From: Bacteroidales bacterium
GTDB taxonomy: Bacteria; Bacteroidota; Bacteroidia; Bacteroidales; Muribaculaceae
Direction: 5' to 3'
Assembly: GCA_004553095.1 (NCBI GenBank)
Contig: SFMJ01000121.1
Coordinates: 1-8,968, forward strand
Length of the DNA stretch: 8,968 bases
The position numbers were made by a program, and so were the translations under genes. The notes below the pieces were generated by a model that made no database searches, had not been told where the DNA came from, and saw only the letters and a program-made list of their open reading frames with translations. This document shows positions 1 through 6,583 of the stretch, piece after piece; within the stretch, counting starts at the first letter, position 1; every line of letters starts with the position of its first letter.

Positions 1-24
1 GATCACTTGCTTTCAGTCACATAC

Positions 25-39
25 AGGAGTATGCTCCTT
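25..39. repeat. Short hairpin, copy 1 of a repeated core
   Basis: AGGAG (25-29) pairs with CTCCT (34-38) around a TATG loop. The 15-base core AGGAG-nnn-GCTCCTT recurs at 96-110, where only the three central bases differ. An outer 7-bp pairing, ACTTGCT (5-11) with AGCAAGT (42-48), could enclose it. It may belong to the 3' end or terminator of a gene lying left of the window. All three plus-strand frames are open for only a short distance here (stops at 48-50, 94-96 and 110-112), so no partial gene can be called in 1-112. Confidence 0.4.
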
Positions 40-92
40 TCAGCAAGTAATCAAAATCGACTCAAGGCTACGACCTCTACGACCCCAAAAAT

Positions 93-111
93 TTAAGGAG
101 CGCGCTCCTTA
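93..111 (-). terminator. Intrinsic terminator of the leftward cluster
   Basis: A perfect palindrome, TAAGGAGCGCGCTCCTTA (94-111), begins one base past the stop codon of the CapA-family gene. Read on the minus strand it is a GC-rich stem of about 7 bp with a four-base loop, followed by AATTTTT, the usual form of a Rho-independent terminator. On the plus strand the stem is followed by AGTTAGTTGTTG, a poor U tract, so the element points leftward. It would end the starch synthase, DUF4270 and CapA transcript. Confidence 0.7.
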
Positions 112-112
112 G

Positions 113-1219
113 TTAGTTGTTGGGGTGGCGGCGGGGTACGTTTTGGTTGTGTTGGTCGAAGATTTTGGTGGCTCCGCGTTCGAAGATTCTCCAGTGGTCG
201 AGCTGGGCGGCAGGGATCTTGTCGGGCATCCAGCTGGGGATTACGGTGAAATTGGCTGCCGGGCCCCATGGCTTGGCGGCAAAGAAAGTGTCGTAGTCGG
301 CTTTGACGAAGCGTGCCTTGCCATCTTTGTCGCGCTCTACACGGGCTCTGACCAGAGCACCACCGCGTGTGTCGGCAGTCTTCATATTGCTGATGAAATT
401 GCCCAAGGAATATACCACGAGCACATCCTTATTTTCCTTGTCATTGTGGACCACCTTCATAGGCTGAATGACATGAGGATGCCCACCGATCACCATATCA
501 ACGCCCTGATCCACGAGGAATTGGGCGATTTCCTCCTGGTTGCGGTTTTGCAACAACACATATTCGACACCCCAGTGGATGGCAACGACAATGATTTCGG
601 CGCCGGCATTGCGTGTCAGTGCGATCTCTTGCGCCATCTTATCCTTATTAATAAGGGCTACCTCGATGCCATCTTTAGGCTCTATGCCGTTTGTGCCGTA
701 GGTATAGTTGAGGAAACCGAATTTGATACCATTGATATTCTTGATGAAAGGCACCTTCTTCTGACGGTCGGCCACATCAGCATAAGTGCCGATATGATCA
801 ACGCCGAGAGAGTCGAGACCGACGAGAGTGCGGCGCGCCCCCTTATCGCGACGGTCGAGACAATGGTTGTTGGCAGTGAGGAACATATCGAAACCGGCAT
901 CTTTGAGAGCCTTGGCATAAGAGTCGGGGGCAGAGAAGCAGGGGTAGCCTGAATAGTCCGGACCTCCGGCGAGTGGCACTTCAAGGTTGCAGACGGCATA
1001 ATCAGCTTCGGTGATGGTCGGAGCGATATATGTGAAACAAGTGGAATAATCATAACCGGTGCCCATATCCTTACCGAGTTCTTGCGCCCGATCGAGTTGG
1101 GCTTGATGTTGCATGGCATCACCGACGAAGAGAAGGTCTGCTCCTTGTGGAGAATCAGCACCCGGGGTGGCTGCTCCGGTCAGGAAGGAGAGAAGGCTGA
1201 AGAGAAGGAGTTTCATCAT
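113..1219 (-). CDS. CapA-family secreted phosphoesterase-like protein
   Basis: A 368-residue protein of the CapA/PgsA (poly-gamma-glutamate synthesis type) family, which has a calcineurin-like metallophosphoesterase fold. Ordered family motifs are visible: FVGDAM (31-36), NLEVPL (78-83), TANNH (115-119), IHWGVEY (214-220), GGHPHVIQP (245-253) and YSLGNF (270-275). Their Asp, Asn and His residues are the expected metal and active-site positions. The N-terminus (hydrophobic from about residue 4 to 17, then Ala-rich) is a signal peptide with no lipobox Cys, so the product is probably exported to the periplasm. Two adjacent ATG codons (1219 and 1216) are possible starts. It lies 57 bp after the DUF4270 gene with no promoter motif seen between, suggesting co-transcription. 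Some family members act in poly-gamma-glutamate capsule synthesis, but no pgsB/pgsC-like genes are nearby, so the substrate is unknown. Confidence 0.88.
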   Translation of the reverse strand: MMKLLLFSLLSFLTGAATPGADSPQGADLLFVGDAMQHQAQLDRAQELGKDMGTGYDYSTCFTYIAPTITEADYAVCNLEVPLAGGPDYSGYPCFSAPDSYAKALKDAGFDMFLTANNHCLDRRDKGARRTLVGLDSLGVDHIGTYADVADRQKKVPFIKNINGIKFGFLNYTYGTNGIEPKDGIEVALINKDKMAQEIALTRNAGAEIIVVAIHWGVEYVLLQNRNQEEIAQFLVDQGVDMVIGGHPHVIQPMKVVHNDKENKDVLVVYSLGNFISNMKTADTRGGALVRARVERDKDGKARFVKADYDTFFAAKPWGPAANFTVIPSWMPDKIPAAQLDHWRIFERGATKIFDQHNQNVPRRHPNN

Positions 1220-1276
1220 AGGGAATATGGGTATTAAATGGTTAGGGTATCAGACGCAGATAGCAGAGACGAAGGG

Positions 1277-2695
1277 TTAAATTTTCTGTACAGCGTATGT
1301 AAAACAGATCACCGACTTATCGGTGTCGAGGATGGTCATGGTCGGCTTCTCGAGATAGGGTTGGCAGCGAGTCACGTAGGTGGTGGTGCCGGAATAGTTT
1401 TCGACGGTCTCTTTGGTGATAGACACCGGCACGAGGTAGAACTCCGATTCCTCCTCATCGACGTAAGTGCCATCCTTATATGCTTGATACTTCTCGACGA
1501 AATAAGAACGCATAGAGCTGAACTTATAGCTACCGCTCTCGCTGTCGTATTCGGCATAGAAGGAGTTGACGCCATCGGGCACCTTATTCTCTTTGAAGAA
1601 AGATTCATAATCCTTCTTCTTGACCATCAGCAGGTAGGGAGCCACCGAGAGGCCATAGTCATTGCTGATGGTCTTGGCGGGGATCTCCATCGAGAGGCTT
1701 GACACTACCGAGAGAGCCATGCCACGGTCGTGATAAGCATCAATCAGGTCGAGCACCGGGTATTTAAGGCTCATAATATATCCGCCGGGAGTGGTGATAA
1801 CTTCGTTGCCTTCAGCCACCAGCTGCTCGATCTTGTCAGAAATTTTATAGGAGATGATATTGTTCGACACCACTTCGGGTTGCGCACCAAGCAGACAGAC
1901 CGAATCTCTTACCACAACATTTTGCGGAGCGTAGGTCGAATCGGGTTGCATCACGCTTCTTTTCTCTGTGCGATGCCAATATGTGAAGAAGTCGGCACCG
2001 GCGATATTGGCGATACAGCCGTTGCCAAAATTCTGCTCAACATATATACCGTGGAAATAATCGTTGAAAGTCGAAGGCCAGTCGAACACCGGGTCATTGT
2101 TGCGATACTTGGTGAAAAGTTCCTTGGCCAGCTTCATCGAGTTCATCTTGACAGCGATGCGGATATAAGGTTCCTTCTTCATAGCGGAGTCGCCCTTGGA
2201 GATATTGGTAAGGCTATAACTGCGGCTACCCATCAGCGAGTCGGGATGATAATAATCGGAGGGGTCGAACGAAGCCCCCGGCACGGCGGGCAGTCTCTTG
2301 CCGAGATGATAGACCTTGAGTTGCTGTGGCGCCAGAGAGTCGCCGGTGAGCGAGCCTCGCGGCACTGAGAGCACGAGTCTCATCGAGTCGAGGTCATTGA
2401 CAGAGATCGAGTCGGGGATATTCATCTTCGAGGCGCTCATCATTTCAGTGACAAATGAGCAGTCGAGGCTTCCATACTCCGGCACATTGATGCGTCCGAG
2501 GAGCTTGGTAGCGTTGCGCGAGTCGATATCACCCCCGTTGAAACTTGCGGCTTGTATCTTGCCCACAATCGAATCGACCTTGATGGTAACCGTGCCATCA
2601 TAGATCGACTGGCCGATGGTGCTGACTTCATCTTCACAGGCTGTGAGTGTCAGCAACATCAGGGCAAAAAGCGCTGTCAATATATTATGCTTCAT
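1277..2695 (-). CDS. DUF4270-family lipoprotein
   Basis: A 472-residue exported lipoprotein of the DUF4270 family, typical of Bacteroidota and of unknown function. The ATG at 2695 gives a textbook type II signal peptide: MKHN, a hydrophobic run, then LTAC with the lipidated Cys at residue 20. The frame can be extended to a TTG at 2734, but that adds 13 residues before the signal peptide and nearly abuts the upstream stop, so I prefer the ATG. Residues after the Cys are acidic (E-D-E), resembling the negatively charged signals that send Bacteroidota lipoproteins to the cell surface; that location is inference. The rest is a beta-rich secreted protein with a FHGIYVEQ segment of the kind I associate with this family. 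It follows the starch synthase gene by 43 bp and precedes the CapA-family gene, probably in one transcript. The frame is intact. Confidence 0.85.
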   Translation of the reverse strand: MKHNILTALFALMLLTLTACEDEVSTIGQSIYDGTVTIKVDSIVGKIQAASFNGGDIDSRNATKLLGRINVPEYGSLDCSFVTEMMSASKMNIPDSISVNDLDSMRLVLSVPRGSLTGDSLAPQQLKVYHLGKRLPAVPGASFDPSDYYHPDSLMGSRSYSLTNISKGDSAMKKEPYIRIAVKMNSMKLAKELFTKYRNNDPVFDWPSTFNDYFHGIYVEQNFGNGCIANIAGADFFTYWHRTEKRSVMQPDSTYAPQNVVVRDSVCLLGAQPEVVSNNIISYKISDKIEQLVAEGNEVITTPGGYIMSLKYPVLDLIDAYHDRGMALSVVSSLSMEIPAKTISNDYGLSVAPYLLMVKKKDYESFFKENKVPDGVNSFYAEYDSESGSYKFSSMRSYFVEKYQAYKDGTYVDEEESEFYLVPVSITKETVENYSGTTTYVTRCQPYLEKPTMTILDTDKSVICFTYAVQKI

Positions 2696-2738
2696 CCGAT
2701 GTAATTCTATGTTAATTATATACTTGGCAGGCAAGTGA

Positions 2739-3557
2739 TCATTTACCCATAAGCGAGTGATAGAGCTCGTTGTATTGGTCGGCGAAATCTCCCTCGCCGG
2801 TGAAGTGGAGAGTCTGCTTGCCCATAGCGTCGCAATAGGTCTTTAGTTCCTCATCGACTTCGGGAGTCTGGAACACGACAGCGTCGGCATACTTGATGGC
2901 CATGCGATGGAGAGTCTTGACAGAGAGCTCCTCCTCAGCCTCGAATGGGGCGATATCTTCAGCGGCTACACCCTCCTCGGCGAGTTTCTTGAAGAAAGCG
3001 CGATCGAGGGCTTCGATGGGCTCTTCGGGGAGGATGGTATATACCAACTTGGTATTGACGAACGCCGGGCCGTCGGCGAAGAGACGCTTCAGATAGAGGG
3101 GCACAAGGGTAGAGACCCATCCCGACACCTGCATTACTTCCGGCTCCCAGCGGAGCTTACGAGCCGTCTCCATAGTGCCGCGAGCGAAGAAGATGATACG
3201 CTCATCATTGTCGGCACGGTTGGAACCGAACGGGTCGACATCCTCAGCCGACTTCTGGAAATAATCATCATTGTCGATGAAATAGACCTGGATACGAGAG
3301 GGTTGCATCGACGCCACCTTCACCACCAGCGGGTGGTCGGTATCGCCTATCGAGATATTGATGCCACTCAGACGGATCACCTCATGAAGCTGATTACGGC
3401 GCTCATTGATGTCGCCATAATCGGGCATAAAGACCCTGACCTCATACTTGCGAGATTGGATCGACTGGGGAAGAGACTTGCCCCAAGCGCCGTTGAGGGT
3501 GTTGGTGAGATAAGGTGAGATCTCTTGCGAAACGAATATTATCTTGTTAGCTGCCAT
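2739..3557 (-). CDS. Short glycogen/starch synthase-like protein (GT5 N-terminal domain only)
   Basis: A 272-residue cytoplasmic protein matching the starch synthase catalytic (GT5 N-terminal Rossmann) domain as found in Bacteroidales. It opens with KIIFVSQEISPY (5-16) and keeps the blocks FMPDYGDINERRNQLHEVIR (43-62) and VYFIDNDDYF (91-100). Full glycogen synthases (GlgA) are about 480 residues and have a second C-terminal GT-B domain; none follows here, because the frame ends in TGA and the DUF4270 gene begins. The N-terminal KTGGL ADP-glucose-binding motif is absent (NGAWGKSLPQ instead). The usual H-x-H-(D/G)-W block is QVSGW (143-147), without histidine. Catalysis by the classical GT5 mechanism is therefore doubtful; a partner or regulatory role is possible. 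Its place next to panC and DUF4270 recurs in Bacteroidales by my recollection. The ATG at 3557 is the only convincing start. Confidence 0.8.
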   Translation of the reverse strand: MAANKIIFVSQEISPYLTNTLNGAWGKSLPQSIQSRKYEVRVFMPDYGDINERRNQLHEVIRLSGINISIGDTDHPLVVKVASMQPSRIQVYFIDNDDYFQKSAEDVDPFGSNRADNDERIIFFARGTMETARKLRWEPEVMQVSGWVSTLVPLYLKRLFADGPAFVNTKLVYTILPEEPIEALDRAFFKKLAEEGVAAEDIAPFEAEEELSVKTLHRMAIKYADAVVFQTPEVDEELKTYCDAMGKQTLHFTGEGDFADQYNELYHSLMGK

Positions 3558-3570
3558 TATTTATACATTC

Positions 3571-3609
3571 GCGTCAGCGGGATTTTCAGCCCCAAAATTG
3601 AGCAGACGC
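3571..3609 (-). promoter_or_regulatory. Possible leader hairpin of the starch synthase mRNA
   Basis: GCGTC (3571-3575) pairs with GACGC (3605-3609). After one A-A mismatch, GC (3577-3578) pairs with GC (3602-3603), and an inner GGG (3579-3581) can pair with CCC (3591-3593). If transcription starts just after the -7 element at 3621-3628, the fold would lie at the very 5' end of the leftward mRNA, about 15-50 bases before the ATG. It matches no riboswitch class I recognise and could be chance. Confidence 0.25.
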
Positions 3610-3620
3610 TATTTAAGATG

Positions 3621-3628
3621 CAAAATTA
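3621..3628 (-). promoter_or_regulatory. Candidate Bacteroidota -7 element, leftward cluster
   Basis: The minus strand reads TAATTTTG, an exact fit to the Bacteroidota sigma-ABfr -7 consensus TAnnTTTG, 63 bp before the starch synthase ATG. I find no clear TTG-type -33 element about 20 bp upstream. It is the best candidate on this strand in the gap. Confidence 0.4.
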
Positions 3629-3765
3629 ATAAAAAAATCCCATTTTCGGGTCATAACACCAACCATGTGAGACCGTTTTTATTAAAAATTAACTTACAGA
3701 GGTGTGATTTTGCCCTAAAATTGTCGTTTTAGTCCGAAAAATTATAATGTTTAATTAATTTGTTG

Positions 3766-3773
3766 TAATTTTG
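3766..3773 (+). promoter_or_regulatory. Candidate Bacteroidota -7 element, panC cluster
   Basis: TAATTTTG fits TAnnTTTG exactly and is the same octamer found on the opposite strand at 3621-3628. It lies 88 bp before the panC ATG, so the leader would be roughly 80 bases. No good -33 element sits at the expected spacing. A second, weaker arrangement is TTTG (3759-3762) with TATTTTG (3785-3791), 22 bp apart. Confidence 0.4.
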
Positions 3774-3800
3774 CCGAGTTAAACTATTTTGTTGTCGTCG

Positions 3801-3812
3801 AGGGTATACCCT
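3801..3812. promoter_or_regulatory. Perfect 12-bp palindrome in the panC leader
   Basis: AGGGTATACCCT is a perfect inverted repeat about 28 bp after the candidate -7 element and 49 bp before the panC ATG. As RNA it makes only a 4-bp stem with a UAUA loop, so a protein-binding operator is likelier than an RNA switch. No specific regulator is suggested by the window. Confidence 0.35.
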
Positions 3813-3861
3813 TCGCTGTAATAACAGAAGCAAAAAGCAAGAAGAAATTCAAAAAATAATC

Positions 3862-4716
3862 ATGTTGATAATACGGACAGTCGCCGAACTTGGCGAGTAT
3901 GTATCGAACGAACGCAAGAATGGTCGCTCCATAGGGCTCGTGCCCACGATGGGAGCGTTGCATGCCGGTCACATTTCGTTGGTAACGAAGGCAGTGTCGG
4001 AGAATGACATAGTGTTAGTGAGTCTCTTTGTGAACCCCACACAGTTTAACAATCCGACCGACCTTGCCACCTATCCTCGCAAGGAGGAGGATGATTTTGC
4101 TCTCCTGCGAGAGGCTGGAGCGTCGGCAGTATTTGCCCCCTCGGTTGAGGAGATCTACCCCGGAGGAGTGGAGGGTCGCGAGCGCCACGAATTTGAGTTG
4201 GGCACCGCCGCCACAGTGATGGAGGGGAAATATCGCCCCGGACATTTCCAGGGAGTTGCCGAGATCGTATCAAAGCTTTTCCGCATGGCGACTCCGACCC
4301 GCGCCTATTTCGGCGAGAAGGATTTCCAGCAGATCGCCGTGATCCGCAATATGGTAGCGAGCGAGGGTATCGATGTTGAGATAGTGGCATGTCCCATCAA
4401 GCGAGCCGACGATGGTCTGGCACTCTCGAGCCGCAACGCGCTGCTCACCCCCGAGCAGCGTGCCATAGCCCCCGAGATCTATCGCAGCCTCAAGGCATCG
4501 CTCGATTATGCCAAAGAGCACTCGGTGCAAGCCACCCACGATATGGTGGTCGAAAGCATCAATGCTCAGCCCGAACTCGATGTGGAATATTACGAGATCG
4601 TGGATGGCAGAACGCTGCTCCCCGTAGCCGAGTGGGAAGAGAGCGACTCAGTGGTGGGATGTATCACAGTGTATTGCGGCAAAATAAGACTCATCGACAA
4701 TATTCGCTATAAATAA
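3862..4716 (+). CDS. panC: Pantothenate synthetase (pantoate--beta-alanine ligase)
   Basis: A 284-residue cytoplasmic enzyme that joins (R)-pantoate to beta-alanine using ATP, through a pantoyl-adenylate intermediate, to make pantothenate, the CoA precursor. The nucleotidyltransferase-type signatures are complete: PTMGALHAGHISL (28-40, with the HxGH-like H34-A-G-H37), FVNPTQF (56-62), MEGKYRPGHFQGV (120-132), FGEKDFQQ (150-157) and the KMSKS-like LSSRN (188-192). Length is normal for the family. The ATG at 3862 follows an A-rich leader with no Shine-Dalgarno, as usual in this phylum, and places the first strand (LIIRTVAEL) correctly. panD, which makes its beta-alanine substrate, starts 11 bp downstream, so both steps are co-expressed. 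No missing residue or frameshift. Confidence 0.97.
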   Translation: MLIIRTVAELGEYVSNERKNGRSIGLVPTMGALHAGHISLVTKAVSENDIVLVSLFVNPTQFNNPTDLATYPRKEEDDFALLREAGASAVFAPSVEEIYPGGVEGRERHEFELGTAATVMEGKYRPGHFQGVAEIVSKLFRMATPTRAYFGEKDFQQIAVIRNMVASEGIDVEIVACPIKRADDGLALSSRNALLTPEQRAIAPEIYRSLKASLDYAKEHSVQATHDMVVESINAQPELDVEYYEIVDGRTLLPVAEWEESDSVVGCITVYCGKIRLIDNIRYK

Positions 4717-4727
4717 CAACGGCTGAT

Positions 4728-5108
4728 ATGCTTATAGAAATGATGAAATCGAAGATCCACCGCGTCACTGTATCTAAGCTCCATTGTGTTACAGTTACCG
4801 AGGCAAACCTCAATTACATCGGGAGCATCACCATCGACAGCGACCTTCTGCGCGCTGCCGACATCCTTCCCGGCCAACGAGTTTGGATCGTCAACAATAA
4901 TAATGGCGAGCGCTTCGACACCTACGTGATCGAAGGGGAGGCAGGCTCGGGAGTGATCTGCCTCAACGGGGCGGCAGCCCGCAAGGCACAGCCCGGCGAC
5001 GTGGTGATCATCATGACCTACGCGCTGGTCACCCCCGAAGAGGCTCGCGACCTGAAGCCGAGAGTCATCTTCCCCGACACTCGCACCAACCTCCTGCCAA
5101 AAGCATAA
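4728..5108 (+). CDS. panD: Aspartate 1-decarboxylase with duplicated N-terminal strand
   Basis: A 126-residue pyruvoyl enzyme that decarboxylates L-aspartate to beta-alanine for PanC. The self-cleavage site is YIGS, so Gly32-Ser33 would be cut and Ser33 become the pyruvoyl group. Arg62, Tyr66 and Asn80 (in NGAAA) match E. coli Arg54, Tyr58 and Asn72 with a constant shift of 8. The shift comes from a tandem duplication: KIHRVTVS (9-16) is followed by KLHCVTVT (17-24). Normally one such block precedes the Gly24-Ser25 site. The second copy is in register, since Lys17 is 16 residues before Ser33 as Lys9 is before Ser25 in E. coli, but it has Cys20 where the first has Arg12. The start MLIEMMKSKIHR matches the normal family N-terminus, so it is not a mis-called start. 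All catalytic residues are present and the enzyme is probably active. Confidence 0.95.
   Translation: MLIEMMKSKIHRVTVSKLHCVTVTEANLNYIGSITIDSDLLRAADILPGQRVWIVNNNNGERFDTYVIEGEAGSGVICLNGAAARKAQPGDVVIIMTYALVTPEEARDLKPRVIFPDTRTNLLPKA
4752..4799 (+). repeat. 24-bp in-frame tandem duplication inside panD
   Basis: Bases 4752-4775 encode KIHRVTVS and 4776-4799 encode KLHCVTVT. The two units share 15 of 24 bases, with differences largely at third positions, while 5 of 8 residues are identical. That pattern suggests an old, selected duplication rather than recent slippage or an assembly error. Confidence 0.75.
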
Positions 5109-5151
5109 TATATAAGAGAATTAACAAGAATAAACAGACCCTACTACCGAT

Positions 5152-6501
5152 ATGTTCAACAATCTTACCGAGCGGCTTGAGCGCTCATTCAAAATCCTCA
5201 AAGGACAAGGACGCATCACCGAGATCAACATCTCCGAGACGACCAAAGATATAAGAAAGGCATTGGTCGCTGCCGACGTCAACTATAATGTTGCCAAGGC
5301 ATTTGTCGACAGGGTGAAACAAGAGGCGATAGGTCAGAAAGTGATCAACGCCCTGAAGCCCAAGGAGCTGATGTTAAAGATCGTACACGATGAGTTGGTA
5401 AAGTTGATGGGCGAAGAGACAGTACCCCTCAACGCCGATGGGCATCCGGCAGTGATCTTGATGTCGGGTCTGCAGGGTGCAGGTAAGACCACCTTTGCCG
5501 CCAAGATAGCCAAGCTTCTGAAGGAGAAGAAGGGTAAGCGCCCTCTGCTGGTAGGTGCCGACGTGTACCGTCCGGCAGCTCGCGAGCAGCTCCGTGTCAA
5601 CGGCGAGAAGGTGGGAGTGCCGATGTTCACCCGCGAAGATTCGAAAGACCCGGTCGCTATCGCTCGTGAGGCCATCGCCTACGCCAAGTCGGAGAATTAT
5701 AACGTGGTGATCGTCGACACCGCCGGACGTCTGGCAGTCGATGAGGAGATGATGCAGGAGATAGAGAATATCAAGAATGCCATCAATCCTCAAGAGACCC
5801 TCTTCGTGGTGGATGCCACCACCGGTCAGGATGCTGTCAACACAGCCAAGGCATTTAACGACCGCATCGACTTCGATGGCGTGGTGCTGACCAAGCTCGA
5901 TGGCGACACCAAGGGTGGTGCAGCGATCTCAATCCGCGCCGTGGTGACCAAGCCTATCAAGTATATCGGCACAGGCGAAGGGATGGAGGGTATCCAGGTG
6001 TTCGACCCCCGAGGCATGGCAAGCCGTATCCTCGGCGGCGGCGACGTGCAGGAACTTGTCAACCGCATCAACAGCGCCATCAGCGAGGATGAAGCCAAGA
6101 GAATAGAGACGAGGATCAAAACGAATAAGTTCGATTTCGACGACTTCCTCTCGCAGATACAGAAGATCAAATCGATGGGTAAACTCACCGACCTGATCGG
6201 CATGATCCCGGGCATGAGCAAGATGACCAAGGGATTGGACAATGTCGACCTGGATGGCAATGCCTTCAAGTCGATCGAGGCTATCATCGGCTCGATGACC
6301 CCCTACGAGCGTAAACACCCCGACTGTATCAAGGGATCACGCCGCCAGCGCATCGCCAAGGGCTCAGGCACAAAGCTCGAGGAGGTGAATCGTCTCCTCA
6401 AGCAATTCGAAGATATGCGCAAGATGATGCACAAGGTCTCGAACATGAGCCCGACACAGATGATGAAGCAGGTGCGTCAAGCCAAGAGAGCTCGTCGCTA
6501 A
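5152..6501 (+). CDS. ffh: Signal recognition particle protein Ffh (SRP54 GTPase)
   Basis: A 449-residue SRP GTPase that binds 4.5S RNA and signal sequences and delivers nascent membrane proteins to FtsY and the translocon. Domains: helical N domain (about 1-85), G domain (about 100-298) with GLQGAGKTT (106-114), GADVYRPAA (135-143), DTAGR (189-193) and TKLDGD (247-252), then the Met-rich M domain (about 325-449) with GMIPGM (350-355), the RNA-binding SRRQRIAKGSG (396-406) and a Met-rich amphipathic tail. Some usual SRP positions differ: GEK is GEG (275-277), the HP-x-R segment is FDPRG (284-288), and GMGD is GGGD (295-298). No nucleotide-binding residue is lost. It starts 43 bp after panD with no terminator between, so it may be partly co-transcribed. 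The 4.5S RNA gene is not in the window. Confidence 0.97.
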   Translation: MFNNLTERLERSFKILKGQGRITEINISETTKDIRKALVAADVNYNVAKAFVDRVKQEAIGQKVINALKPKELMLKIVHDELVKLMGEETVPLNADGHPAVILMSGLQGAGKTTFAAKIAKLLKEKKGKRPLLVGADVYRPAAREQLRVNGEKVGVPMFTREDSKDPVAIAREAIAYAKSENYNVVIVDTAGRLAVDEEMMQEIENIKNAINPQETLFVVDATTGQDAVNTAKAFNDRIDFDGVVLTKLDGDTKGGAAISIRAVVTKPIKYIGTGEGMEGIQVFDPRGMASRILGGGDVQELVNRINSAISEDEAKRIETRIKTNKFDFDDFLSQIQKIKSMGKLTDLIGMIPGMSKMTKGLDNVDLDGNAFKSIEAIIGSMTPYERKHPDCIKGSRRQRIAKGSGTKLEEVNRLLKQFEDMRKMMHKVSNMSPTQMMKQVRQAKRARR

Positions 6502-6583
6502 TAGACTCTCGACAGCACCACTACCCAACCCTCTGACTCCTCCATTTATCCACTCAATAACTAAATAAAAACGACTCACAGCA

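Larger units (their letters stand above)
3558..3861. other. Divergent intergenic region between starch synthase and panC
   Basis: This is the only long gene-free stretch, 304 bp and much richer in A/T than its neighbours. It must hold the promoters of both clusters. It contains a candidate -7 element facing each way (3621-3628 minus, 3766-3773 plus), a 12-bp palindrome in the panC leader (3801-3812), and a possible imperfect hairpin near the starch synthase mRNA start (GCGTC 3571-3575 with GACGC 3605-3609). The small ORFs crossing it have no coding character. Confidence 0.7.

Noticed and set aside
68..84. Direct repeat CTACGACC at 68-75 and 77-84
   Set aside because: Two 8-bp copies only, with no further unit or associated element; probably chance.
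1..96. Partial rightward gene ending near the left edge
   Set aside because: All three frames are open briefly, and the frame ending at 48-50 (ending IQEYAPFSK) looks the most protein-like, but so few codons cannot separate a real C-terminus from chance.
125..952. 275-codon plus-strand frame antisense to the CapA-family gene
   Set aside because: No family resemblance; the opposite strand carries all CapA motifs in order.
2696..2734. N-terminal extension of the DUF4270 gene to a TTG start
   Set aside because: It would bury the lipoprotein signal peptide behind 13 residues; the ATG at 2695 gives a standard lipobox at Cys20.
2907..3518. 203-codon plus-strand frame antisense to the starch synthase-like gene
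   Set aside because: It mirrors the codon structure of the real gene and has no domain of its own.
3544..4042. Small open frames in and around the divergent intergenic region
   Set aside because: They overlap promoter-like A/T-rich DNA or the opposite strand of panC, lack conserved features, and look like random open frames.
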